A stretch of DNA of 8,290 nt from JBBIKU01 sp037445245 (GTDB lineage Bacteria; Chloroflexota; Anaerolineae; Anaerolineales; Anaerolineaceae). Location: the NCBI GenBank assembly GCA_037445245.1, contig JBBIKU010000103.1:1-8290 (forward strand). Direction: 5' to 3'. Below, one piece after another: positions 1 through 5,905 of the stretch. The position numbers and the translations under genes are program-made. Numbering within the stretch: the stretch's first letter is position 1; each line of letters starts with the position of its first letter. The notes under the pieces were generated by a model. It did no database searches, was not told the origin of the DNA, and was given only the letters and a program-made list of their open reading frames with translations.

Positions 1-541
1 CCGCCCCGCACGCCAGCAGCAGCCTGGTGAGAGTTTGCAGCTCGTCCAGCGTGATCCCTTCAACCGGCAGAGTGAACAGAGCCGAACCACCGCCGGATAC
101 CAGGCAAATGACCAAATCGTCCGCGCTCAATCCGGTTACCTGAGCGAGCAACGCCCGTGAGCCGCGTAAATTTTCCCGGGATGGCAGGGGATGAGTTCCG
201 TAAAAAAACCGGATCGACGAAGGCAATAGCTGAGGCTGGGCTGCACCCGCTGTTTGCTTTGCAATCAACACGCCTTCACCAACCCGCTCACCCAGGGCGT
301 TAACCACCGCCTCTGCCATCGGCAAAACCGCTTTTCCAAAACCCACCAGCAACACCTTACGGAATGGAGCTAGATCGTATGCGACATCGCCGGCAACCAA
401 TCGGTCAGCTTCTACCCGCAGATGTGCTTCGACCGCCTTTCTGGGGTCAACGGCATCCAGCGCCGCTTCCAATATATTGCAAATAGCTTCAGGGTTTCGG
501 ATTTTTTTCAACGATTCGGTCAAAAATACCCTGGCAGCCAT
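1..541 (-). CDS. Glycerate 2-kinase (GckA/MOFRL family), partial: N-terminal 180 residues
   Basis: Reading the minus strand from 541 to the left edge gives an open frame of 180 codons; the 3' end lies outside the window. Family members phosphorylate D-glycerate with ATP to 2-phosphoglycerate in the cytoplasm and are usually about 420-450 residues, so roughly 40% is present. Visible motifs are a GFGKA segment at residues 67-71 with the lysine expected in the active site, a THPLPS segment at 116-121 (the family GHPxP motif) and the glycine-rich LVSGGGSAL at 147-155. I chose ATG 541 because a purine-rich GGGAAAGGAAA lies just upstream on the minus strand. An in-frame ATG at 565 would add eight residues but has no visible ribosome binding site. 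The gene is divergent from the acetate-CoA ligase gene. Assignment to the DUF4147/MOFRL glycerate kinases is firm; the substrate is known only from the family. Confidence 0.88.
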   Translation of the reverse strand, partial: MAARVFLTESLKKIRNPEAICNILEAALDAVDPRKAVEAHLRVEADRLVAGDVAYDLAPFRKVLLVGFGKAVLPMAEAVVNALGERVGEGVLIAKQTAGAAQPQLLPSSIRFFYGTHPLPSRENLRGSRALLAQVTGLSADDLVICLVSGGGSALFTLPVEGITLDELQTLTRLLLACGA

Positions 542-653
542 CGAATTTCCTTTCCCTGAATTCATGACGATTGACCGCCAAATTCAGGATTTTTGTTTTG
601 CCAAAATCGGATAAACTATGTCTGACAAAGATCATAATCCATTTCATGTCAAT

Positions 654-671
654 CATTCGGCAACCCGAATG
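654..671. promoter_or_regulatory. Perfect 7-bp palindrome, possible operator
   Basis: CATTCGG (654-660) and CCGAATG (665-671) are exact reverse complements separated by CAAC. A TATATT that could serve as a plus-strand -10 box starts six bases later. The size and position suit an operator for a dimeric repressor or activator acting on the acetate-CoA ligase gene, or on both divergent genes. It could instead be a small hairpin. No run of T follows, so a terminator is unlikely. The regulator is unknown. Confidence 0.35.
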
Positions 672-821
672 TGGCTTATATTATTTTAACGGGATTAATA
701 GAAAACCGGGGCAACCAGTTACATAAACCATGAGCATAACCGTAAAACGCTTAAACCGTTCCATCCCCGTAAGTTGTTTCTCACCTGTCGAAAAGACGAC
801 ACGCAATAAAACTCATCCTTC

Positions 822-827
822 AGGAGG
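822..827 (+). promoter_or_regulatory. Ribosome binding site AGGAGG that fixes a GTG start
   Basis: A full consensus AGGAGG ends five bases before the GTG at 833. It decides the non-ATG start of the acetate-CoA ligase gene and suggests strong translation. Confidence 0.85.
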
Positions 828-832
828 AAAAC

Positions 833-2938
833 GTGGACAAAGAAGTGCTCAATAGTCTCTTTAGACCGAAATCCATTGCTGTGGTCGGTGCCTCAACGCA
901 ACCCGGAAAAATTGGCTACACCGTATTGAAAAACCTACTCGAAAGTAAATACGACGGAAAGATCTACCCCGTCCATCCCGAAGCAACAGAAATACTAGAC
1001 CTTAAAGCATATCCGAGCATCACCGCAGTGCCCGGCTCGGTCGATGCGGCTGTGATCGTCGTCCCCGCCAAACACGTACCCCAGGTAGCCGAAGAATGTG
1101 GTAAGAAAGGCGTCAAGGGTTTGATCGTGATCACCTCCGGCTTCAGCGAGGTCGGCAATCGCGAGCTGGAAGAAGAGGTCGTCAAAATTGCCCACCGCTA
1201 CGGCAGTCGCGTCCTCGGTCCCAACATCGTTGGCTATTTGTCCAATTCCGATAACCTGAATGCTTCCTTTGCGCCTTTCTTACCTCTCGAAGGCAAGGCA
1301 TCTTTAGTAACCCAGAGCGGCGCGTTGCTCATCGCCATCGACGCCGCCACCTACGTTCGCAGTGTTGGGTTCGACAAGCTGGTCTCGATCGGCAACATGT
1401 CCGACGTCGACATAGCCGACACCGTCGAATGGCTCAACGAAGACGACAATACTGCCTGCATCTGCCTCCACATTGAAGGACTGCGCGACGGCCGGCGTTT
1501 TATCGAAGTCAGCCGCAAAGCAAAGAAGCCTATCGTGGCGCTCAAAGCTGGTTCCTCGGCACATGGGGCAGCAGCCGCAGCCTCTCACACCGGATCACTG
1601 GCAGGTGCTGCAAAGATCTACAATGCCGCCTTTCAGCAGGCAGGGATTGTAGCCACCACCGATCTAGACAACCTCTTTGACCGCACTCTCACCCTCTCAC
1701 TCCAACCGCCGATGACAGGCGGCCACCTGATGATCATCACCAACGGCGGCGGGGTTGGCGTTCTCGCCACCGACGCCGCCGAACGGTATGGGCTGCCATT
1801 GACCTTTGCCCCAGATGATCTCCAGGCTGAAATGAAGAAATACATGCCCCCCTTCGGGTCGGCAAAGAATCCCGTCGATTTGACGGGCATGGCTGATACC
1901 GAATGGTACTCGGGGTCGGTGGGGTTTTCTGTGACCCACCCCTGGGTCGATGGCGTAGTAGTGCTCTACTGCGAAACAGCCATGACCGACCCGATGAAAA
2001 TAGCTGCCAGCATCAAGCAAGCGGTAGACAGTGCCGGCGCCAAGCACAAACCGGTCACGGTCTCTTTCGTGGGTGGTGAAAAATCCGCCAAAGCTATTAG
2101 CTGGCTGGTTGAAAACGGCATCCCTGCCTTTGGATCACCCGAAGTTGCCGTCAATGCCATGGCAGCGCTGCGCGAGTATGCCCAAATGAAGGCAGAAGCC
2201 AACGAGATCGGCGAACACAAGCGGAACAAGCATTATGAAAAGGCACTTCAGATCATCCAGCGTGCTCGTTCGGATGGCAGGAACGCGTTAACCGAAATCG
2301 AATCCAAAGGGGTGTTTTCCCTCTACGGCTTACCCGTCACCGCCACTACCCTTGCCACCAGTGAAGAAGAAGCAGTCTCAATTGCGAAGAAAATCGGCTA
2401 CCCGCTGGTCCTGAAGATCGTTTCACCCGATATCCTCCACAAATCGGACGCCGGCGGCGTGAAAGTCAACCTCAAGGATGAAAACGCCGTTCGCGAGGCA
2501 TACCAGACAATTCTCAAGAATTCCGTGGCTTACAAAGCAGACGCCAATATCCACGGCATCGCCGTGCAGGAAATGGCGCCATGGGGCACCGAGGTCATTT
2601 TAGGCTCGGTCAACGATCCCACCTTCGGACCAACTGTGATGTTCGGTCTCGGAGGTATTTTCGTCGAGGTACTCAAAGACGTGACCTTCCGCGTAACCCC
2701 AGTTTCACCCAACCAAGCCAGACAGATGATCGGTGAAATTCGCGGCGCACCCATTCTCGCCGGTGCCCGCGGCGAAAAGCCACGCGACCGCAAGGCGCTT
2801 GCCGAAATCATCGGCAAATACTCCAATATGATCCTCGATCTGGCAGATGAGATCAGCGAATCGGATGCCAACCCGGTGTTGGTTTATGAGGAGGGCAAAG
2901 GAGCCAGCGTGGCGGACGCCCGGATCATCTTAAAGTAA
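833..2938 (+). CDS. Acetate--CoA ligase (ADP-forming), fused alpha-beta subunit
   Basis: This 701-residue cytoplasmic enzyme of the NDP-forming acyl-CoA synthetase family would interconvert acetyl-CoA + ADP + Pi and acetate + ATP + CoA, giving substrate-level ATP in fermentation. Domains in order: a CoA-binding Rossmann domain (about 1-140, with VVGAS near 17-21), two succinyl-CoA-ligase-like domains (about 150-440, with VTQSGAL at 159-165 and GNMSD from 187), and a C-terminal ATP-grasp domain (about 480-701, with GLGG at 605-608). The phosphorylated histidine of the alpha part is H252 in SHTGSLAG. H536 in HKSDAGGV matches the second histidine known in the beta subunit of archaeal enzymes. 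The fused length of about 700 residues is typical of bacterial members. Start is GTG 833 after AGGAGG. The 'LGPNIVGY' segment differs from the commoner LGPNCLG. Other short-chain acyl-CoA substrates (propionyl, branched) cannot be excluded. Confidence 0.93.
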   Translation: MDKEVLNSLFRPKSIAVVGASTQPGKIGYTVLKNLLESKYDGKIYPVHPEATEILDLKAYPSITAVPGSVDAAVIVVPAKHVPQVAEECGKKGVKGLIVITSGFSEVGNRELEEEVVKIAHRYGSRVLGPNIVGYLSNSDNLNASFAPFLPLEGKASLVTQSGALLIAIDAATYVRSVGFDKLVSIGNMSDVDIADTVEWLNEDDNTACICLHIEGLRDGRRFIEVSRKAKKPIVALKAGSSAHGAAAAASHTGSLAGAAKIYNAAFQQAGIVATTDLDNLFDRTLTLSLQPPMTGGHLMIITNGGGVGVLATDAAERYGLPLTFAPDDLQAEMKKYMPPFGSAKNPVDLTGMADTEWYSGSVGFSVTHPWVDGVVVLYCETAMTDPMKIAASIKQAVDSAGAKHKPVTVSFVGGEKSAKAISWLVENGIPAFGSPEVAVNAMAALREYAQMKAEANEIGEHKRNKHYEKALQIIQRARSDGRNALTEIESKGVFSLYGLPVTATTLATSEEEAVSIAKKIGYPLVLKIVSPDILHKSDAGGVKVNLKDENAVREAYQTILKNSVAYKADANIHGIAVQEMAPWGTEVILGSVNDPTFGPTVMFGLGGIFVEVLKDVTFRVTPVSPNQARQMIGEIRGAPILAGARGEKPRDRKALAEIIGKYSNMILDLADEISESDANPVLVYEEGKGASVADARIILK

Positions 2939-2965
2939 TTACAACACTTCCTTTGCATCAATTGC

Positions 2966-3006
2966 CAGGTCTCCTTAAAAGCATTGAAAGAAAATCAGGA
3001 GACCTG
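2966..3006 (+). terminator. Hairpin downstream of the acetate-CoA ligase gene, possible terminator
   Basis: CAGGTCTCCT (2966-2975) and AGGAGACCTG (2997-3006) are exact reverse complements around a 21-base loop, beginning 27 bases after the ligase stop codon. A 10-bp stem here suggests a transcription end or mRNA-stabilising structure. The loop is long and no T-tract follows, only a short ATTTT at 3012-3016, so this is not a classic intrinsic terminator. It could also be an operator pair for the following gene. Confidence 0.4.
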
Positions 3007-3054
3007 CATAACATTTTCGGTACATGCCGGAATGGCTGGGAAACAGGTATCAGG

Positions 3055-3060
3055 TATAAT
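3055..3060 (+). promoter_or_regulatory. TATAAT box upstream of the fatty acid hydroxylase gene
   Basis: A perfect -10 hexamer lies 34 bases before ATG 3095, which would give a leader of about 28 nt. The -35 region (around 3032-3037) matches consensus poorly, so the assignment rests on the -10 box and position. If real, it puts transcription start inside the longer open frame and supports the shorter protein. Confidence 0.35.
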
Positions 3061-3094
3061 GAGATCGAATTTTTGGCTCACGCATGGAGAAGCT

Positions 3095-3730
3095 ATGGTA
3101 AACTACGCCATTGATCACAGTCAAAAACCCATCCGCCTTTTTAATTCCAGTTTTCTTGAATTCTTCACCCACCTTCATCCCCTCGTGGTTTTGGTGATCT
3201 GGTTACCGGTGATCATTTATTTTTTTGCAAAAGCACTGGTCTCCGTTTCTTCCGGCTACCCGATCATTGATCTCCCCATCGGTATATTTAGCGGTTTGTT
3301 CTTCTGGACATTGGCTGAATACGCTTTACACCGCTTTGTGTTTCATTTCAAACCCAGAACACGCTGGCAGGAACGCGCCAGTTTCATCTTCCACGGCGTT
3401 CACCACGCTCAGCCGCAATGTAAAACCCGCCTGGTGATGTCGCCAGCGGTCAGTATCCCCCTGGCGCTCTTATTTTACGCCTTTTTTTATCTGCTTTTTG
3501 GTGTTGTGGCGGGTTCGCCGGGGGGGGTCGCCCCCATTTTTGCAGGTTTCATCGCCGGCTATCTGATTTACGACCTGACCCATTACGCCACCCATCATTT
3601 TCCCATGCGCAGCGGTTATCTCAAGTTTCTCAAACGATATCACAACCAGCATCATTACAAAACGCCCAACCAGCGTTTCGGGGTCAGCACACCCCTCTGG
3701 GATATCGTCTTTGGCACCAAGCCGGAATAA
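3095..3730 (+). CDS. FA2H-like fatty acid hydroxylase (membrane di-iron)
   Basis: A 211-residue integral membrane protein of the fatty acid hydroxylase/sterol desaturase superfamily, closest by eye to Scs7/FA2H 2-hydroxylases. These use O2 and a di-iron centre to hydroxylate acyl chains. All histidine clusters are present: HRFVFH at 79-84, HGVHH at 100-104, HYATHH at 163-168 and HNQHH at 183-187, and the end (FGVSTPLWDIVFGT) is typical. Hydrophobic segments lie near 29-53, 61-75, 117-141 and 144-160. The frame is open back to a TTG at 2984, but I start at ATG 3095 because GGAG (3086-3089) precedes it by five bases and the upstream part contains a hairpin and a TATAAT box. Beta-carotene hydroxylases share the fold, so the substrate is not settled. 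Bases 3491-3535 (residues 133-147, in the loop between the third and fourth segments) carry a repeat shared with the glycosyltransferase gene, including eight consecutive G. Confidence 0.88.
   Translation: MVNYAIDHSQKPIRLFNSSFLEFFTHLHPLVVLVIWLPVIIYFFAKALVSVSSGYPIIDLPIGIFSGLFFWTLAEYALHRFVFHFKPRTRWQERASFIFHGVHHAQPQCKTRLVMSPAVSIPLALLFYAFFYLLFGVVAGSPGGVAPIFAGFIAGYLIYDLTHYATHHFPMRSGYLKFLKRYHNQHHYKTPNQRFGVSTPLWDIVFGTKPE
3491..3515 (-). repeat. Copy A of a 25-bp perfect inverted repeat, within the hydroxylase gene
   Basis: These 25 bases are the exact reverse complement of 4820-4844. They begin with CTGCTTTTTGGTGTTG and end with GGCGGGTT. Similarity continues weakly on both sides: a TAAA after one mismatch on one flank and a C/G-rich run on the other. 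Just downstream, 3520-3535 holds G8-TCG-C5, which can fold into a small GC hairpin. Copy A encodes residues 133-141 of the hydroxylase (LLFGVVAGS) without breaking the frame. An identity this long between unrelated genes is not expected by chance in 8.3 kb. Confidence 0.85.
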
Positions 3731-3756
3731 CCCATAATCATCCGATCTGCCGCCCC

Positions 3757-4230
3757 ATGGACGTTGAACCTCCCGCAGCCGAATTCCTGAAGAGTCGGAA
3801 GGTTCAATACCGCGTTTTTCGCCATCCAAGCCGGGTTCGCAATCTCGAACAAGCCGCCGTCGAACGTGGTCAACAGCCCCAACAGGTGGTGCGAAGCATT
3901 CTCTTTAGACGGGCAGAGGGGGAATACTTCATGGTGCTGGTGGGCGCTACCCGCCGCATCGCCTGGAAAACGCTTCGGCAGCATTTCCGCCAATCTCGAC
4001 TCACCCTGGCGGACGAACGGGAAGTGCTGTCTGTCACCGGTTATCCGATCGGAGCGGTGACCCCCTTGGGAATTTCACCACATATTCCCGTTCTGGTCGA
4101 TCGCTCGGTGCTCTCTCAGTCAGAAATCTCGATTGGCAGCGGTGTACGGAATGTCGCTCTGATCCTTAGCAACCAGGATTTATTAACGGCGCTAACCGAT
4201 CCGATCATCGGGGATTTCTCAGAGACGTGA
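3757..4230 (+). CDS. YbaK/ProX-like aminoacyl-tRNA deacylase family protein
   Basis: A 157-residue single-domain protein of the YbaK/EbsC (prolyl-tRNA editing) superfamily, whose members hydrolyse mischarged tRNAs such as Cys-tRNA(Pro) or Ala-tRNA(Pro). Support comes from the N-terminal FLKSRKVQYRVFRHP, the helix ending QQVVRSILF (42-50), GYPIGAVTPLG at 95-105 and the C-terminal SGVRNVALILSNQDLL. Where E. coli YbaK has catalytic Lys46 (VFKTLL), this protein has Arg46 (VVRSIL), and the usual SGGxRG loop reads GSGVRN. It may therefore have altered specificity, or bind without deacylating. ATG 3757 is the only start upstream of the domain in this frame; it has no evident Shine-Dalgarno sequence and lies 26 bases after the hydroxylase stop, so translation may depend on read-through from upstream. 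The gene overlaps the next one. Family membership is likely; the tRNA substrate is unknown. Confidence 0.8.
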   Translation: MDVEPPAAEFLKSRKVQYRVFRHPSRVRNLEQAAVERGQQPQQVVRSILFRRAEGEYFMVLVGATRRIAWKTLRQHFRQSRLTLADEREVLSVTGYPIGAVTPLGISPHIPVLVDRSVLSQSEISIGSGVRNVALILSNQDLLTALTDPIIGDFSET

Positions 4231-5330
4231 TGCGCAATCGCCACTCGTTCGCTATCGCCTGGTTCATCACGCCGCACGGCTTCGGTCACGCCGCTCGCGC
4301 CTGTGCCATCATGTCGGCGCTGCGAAGTGCCCTGCCCGAAGTCATTTTTGAGATTTATACCCGCGTCCCGCCATGGTTCTTCGCCGAATCACTGCAAAAC
4401 GGTTTCAACTACCATCCCCTGCTAACCGATATCGGCATTGTTCAACCCTCGCCCATGCGGGAAAATCTCCCCGCAACGATCTCCCGGCTGGATCAATTCC
4501 TCCCTTTCGACCCCAACCGCATCGACCGCCTGGCTGCCGGTTTACAGCGGCAACAATGCCGGGCGGTCATTTGCGATGTCTCCGCTCTAGGGATCGCCGT
4601 GGCGGCAAAGGCAAAAATCCCCTCGGTGTTCATCGAAAACTTCACCTGGGATTGGATCTACCAGGATTATTACCTCCGCTTTCCGCAATTCGAACGCTTC
4701 ATTGCCTACTTGCAACAAATCTACCACCAGGCGAACCATCACGTCCAGACTGCGCCGGTATGTGCGCCGCAACCCAGCGCCGACCTCACATCCGCGCCGG
4801 TGTGCCGCTCCCCGCGCGCAACCCGCCACAACACCAAAAAGCAGTTAAATCTGAGCGAAGAACACAAGGTAGTACTGGTCACCATGGGAGGCTTCCAGGA
4901 ACAATTCGGATTTATTGGGCGGCTGCATGCCTCCGCGGTAGATGCGATCTTCATTCTGCCAGGCGCCAGCCAAAACCCTGAAAGACAGCGAAATCTGATC
5001 CTGCTACCGCATCACTCCGATTTCTATCATCCTGACCTGATCTTTGCCAGCGACGTGGTCGTCGGTAAAGCCGGATACAGCACCGTCGCAGAAACTTATC
5101 ACGCCGGACTGCCATTTTGTTTCACCACCCGACCCGCTTTTCGTGAATCAGCGCCGATATCCGAGTACATCCACCAAAATTTCTGTTGCATCCAGATCAC
5201 CCCAGAAGCCTTCGAGCGCGGCGATTGGGTCCGCCATCTTCCTGAACTGCTGGCAATGCCGCGCCTTGTAAGAAAGGAGCCAAACGGTGCTCGCCAGATC
5301 AGCGATTTCCTGATTTCTATAATGAGCTAA
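4227..5330 (+). CDS. GT-B-fold glycosyltransferase (arabinokinase N-domain/GT28-like)
   Basis: A 366-367 residue cytoplasmic or membrane-associated protein with a two-domain GT-B layout. The N-terminal domain opens with ITPHGFGHAARA; its HGFGHAAR at 17-24 matches the HGFGHATR loop of the glycosyltransferase-like part of plant L-arabinokinase and MurG/GT28 relatives. The C-terminal domain begins near VTMGG (218-222) and carries SDVVVGKAGYSTVAE at 275-289, where the GKAGYST loop and E289 fit nucleotide-sugar binding. The start is GTG 4227 or ATG 4230; the GTGATG overlaps the upstream TGA, which suggests translational coupling to the YbaK-like gene. The interdomain linker (about 176-206) is rich in Ala, Pro, Arg and Cys, repeats APVC, and includes the 25-bp repeat encoding TRHNTKKQ. 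Donor and acceptor cannot be deduced; no kinase domain is fused. Confidence 0.82.
   Translation: MMRNRHSFAIAWFITPHGFGHAARACAIMSALRSALPEVIFEIYTRVPPWFFAESLQNGFNYHPLLTDIGIVQPSPMRENLPATISRLDQFLPFDPNRIDRLAAGLQRQQCRAVICDVSALGIAVAAKAKIPSVFIENFTWDWIYQDYYLRFPQFERFIAYLQQIYHQANHHVQTAPVCAPQPSADLTSAPVCRSPRATRHNTKKQLNLSEEHKVVLVTMGGFQEQFGFIGRLHASAVDAIFILPGASQNPERQRNLILLPHHSDFYHPDLIFASDVVVGKAGYSTVAETYHAGLPFCFTTRPAFRESAPISEYIHQNFCCIQITPEAFERGDWVRHLPELLAMPRLVRKEPNGARQISDFLISIMS
4820..4844 (+). repeat. Copy B of the 25-bp perfect inverted repeat, within the glycosyltransferase gene
   Basis: Exact reverse complement of 3491-3515, about 1.3 kb away. It begins AACCCGCCACAACACC and ends AAAAAGCAG, and encodes TRHNTKKQ in the linker between the two glycosyltransferase domains. 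A GC-rich stretch upstream (4752-4819) contains two related blocks starting GCGCCGGT (4752 and 4794), each leading to CAACCC, so the repeat unit may be longer than 25 bp. The reading frame is intact. Confidence 0.85.
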
Positions 5331-5343
5331 TTTTTCACCGGGC

Positions 5344-5769
5344 TTACGAACCCCACCGCTCCTTTTGAAGCACATCCCAGGCGCCCTTCCAGGGGCTTCC
5401 AATTCGATTTTGCGACGGCACGCGTACATGACTCAACTTTTGCGCCACCTGTACCGCCACCGCCGCCACTGTCCCCCAGTCGTCATCCAGAACTGCCTGG
5501 CGCATCTGCGCGCCCACCACACCGCTCCATTCCCATTCCATGCGAAAGCGATCGGCTTTCACCCAATACCCCCGTTTCTCCCAGGCAGCTACCGATGGAT
5601 CGATCGTAGCATGGATTTCGTGCAACGCCAGTGCAATAAACGCCGCCAAATCTCGACTCTGCGCATCTGGCTCGCCGCGTTGCATTAACGTCCGCAATGC
5701 AATCGCAACCGCTTTCACCATCCGGTTGCGATCCCTTCCTGCACTTTCGGTCTTGATCACTCGGCTCAA
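5344..5769 (-). CDS. Conserved-looking hypothetical protein, 141 residues
   Basis: I do not recognise a characterised family. The minus-strand frame from TTG 5769 to TAA 5344-5346 encodes a 141-residue soluble protein with no signal peptide or membrane segment. It looks mainly helical: MVKAVAIALRTLMQ at 17-30 and RDLAAFIALALHEIHATID at 39-57, followed by an aromatic and basic stretch (AAWEKRGYWVKADRFRMEW at 61-79) and a Trp-rich C-terminus. I start at TTG 5769 because GGGGAG (5777-5782 on the complementary strand) precedes it by exactly seven bases; TTG 5787 is in frame but upstream of that site. The gene converges on the glycosyltransferase gene with only 13 bases between stops, and has its own TATAAT box and leader palindrome. 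It has protein-like composition with sensible amphipathic helices; the plus-strand frames here do not. It could be a lineage-specific regulator or adaptor, but nothing shows this. Confidence 0.7.
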   Translation of the reverse strand: MSRVIKTESAGRDRNRMVKAVAIALRTLMQRGEPDAQSRDLAAFIALALHEIHATIDPSVAAWEKRGYWVKADRFRMEWEWSGVVGAQMRQAVLDDDWGTVAAVAVQVAQKLSHVRVPSQNRIGSPWKGAWDVLQKERWGS

Positions 5770-5776
5770 TATTAAT

Positions 5777-5782
5777 CTCCCC
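5777..5782 (-). promoter_or_regulatory. Ribosome binding site GGGGAG that decides a TTG start
   Basis: On the minus strand GGGGAG is followed by seven bases (ATTAATA) and TTG at 5769. This fixes the start of the 141-residue protein six codons inside the longest open frame. Confidence 0.65.
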
Positions 5783-5797
5783 AGCAAAAATAATATC

Positions 5798-5816
5798 GCT
5801 TTGCTTTTAGCAAAGC
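5798..5816. promoter_or_regulatory. Perfect 8-bp palindrome in the leader of the minus-strand gene
   Basis: GCTTTGCT (5798-5805) and AGCAAAGC (5809-5816) are exact reverse complements around TTT. The element lies between the minus-strand TATAAT box and the GGGGAG ribosome binding site. It could be an operator just after the transcription start or a hairpin in the mRNA leader. On the minus strand the T-run ATTATTTTTG follows about five bases later, so an attenuator-like terminator is also conceivable. Confidence 0.45.
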
Positions 5817-5819
5817 CGA

Positions 5820-5825
5820 ATTATA
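5820..5825 (-). promoter_or_regulatory. TATAAT box for the 141-residue hypothetical gene
   Basis: A perfect -10 hexamer on the minus strand, about 50 bases upstream of TTG 5769. The best -35 candidate is TTGCCT (5846-5851 on the complementary strand), but the spacer would be 20 bases, longer than ideal, so confidence is moderate. Confidence 0.4.
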
Positions 5826-5876
5826 TCCCATCCGCTCACGCCCGCAGGCAATAAACCAGGATGCAAGATTAAACGA

Positions 5877-5905
5877 TTGACACACTGATTAAGCCGTTAT
5901 AAACT
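5877..5905 (+). promoter_or_regulatory. Sigma-70-type promoter for the beta-sandwich protein gene
   Basis: A perfect TTGACA (5877-5882) is followed after 17 bases by TAAACT (5900-5905); TATAAA at 5898-5903 is an alternative with a 15-base spacer. Transcription would begin around 5910-5912, only about ten bases before ATG 5920, so the mRNA would have a very short leader. Confidence 0.6.

Larger units (their letters stand above)
542..832. other. Divergent intergenic region, glycerate kinase / acetate-CoA ligase
   Basis: This 291-bp stretch separates two divergent genes and must hold promoters for both. It is AT-richer than the flanking genes. I see a perfect palindrome at 654-671 (separate entry), a perfect TTGACA hexamer on the minus strand at 647-652 without a convincing -10 box at normal spacing, and a plus-strand TATATT at 677-682 just after the palindrome without a good -35 box. 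No open frame here looks like a gene and I see no RNA gene. Promoter positions stay uncertain. Confidence 0.5.

Noticed and set aside
596..606. Short palindrome TTTTG-C-CAAAA
   Set aside because: Only five AT-rich base pairs with a one-base centre; expected by chance in AT-rich intergenic DNA.
647..652. Perfect TTGACA on the minus strand as glycerate kinase -35 box
   Set aside because: No acceptable -10 hexamer lies 15-19 bases downstream; the only TATGAT is ten bases away, so I did not call a promoter.
1304..1588. Minus-strand open frames inside the acetate-CoA ligase gene, including this 94-codon one
   Set aside because: They mirror the GC-rich coding strand of a well-identified enzyme and have no start signals or recognisable domains.
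2984..3094. 5' extension of the hydroxylase frame starting at TTG 2984
   Set aside because: It has a poor start with no ribosome binding site, overlaps a hairpin and TATAAT, and has no family similarity; ATG 3095 has GGAG at good spacing.
4752..4808. Direct repeat starting GCGCCGGT in the glycosyltransferase linker (APVC twice)
   Set aside because: As a separate repeat it is too short and diverged, and relatives may have Pro-Val-Cys/Ser-Arg linkers at this place; noted only as possible extension of the 25-bp repeat.
5365..5854. Plus-strand open frames of 107 and 104 codons opposite the 141-residue gene
   Set aside because: Composition rich in His, Arg, Ser and Cys typical of shadow frames, no ribosome binding site, and the minus-strand frame has better start signals.
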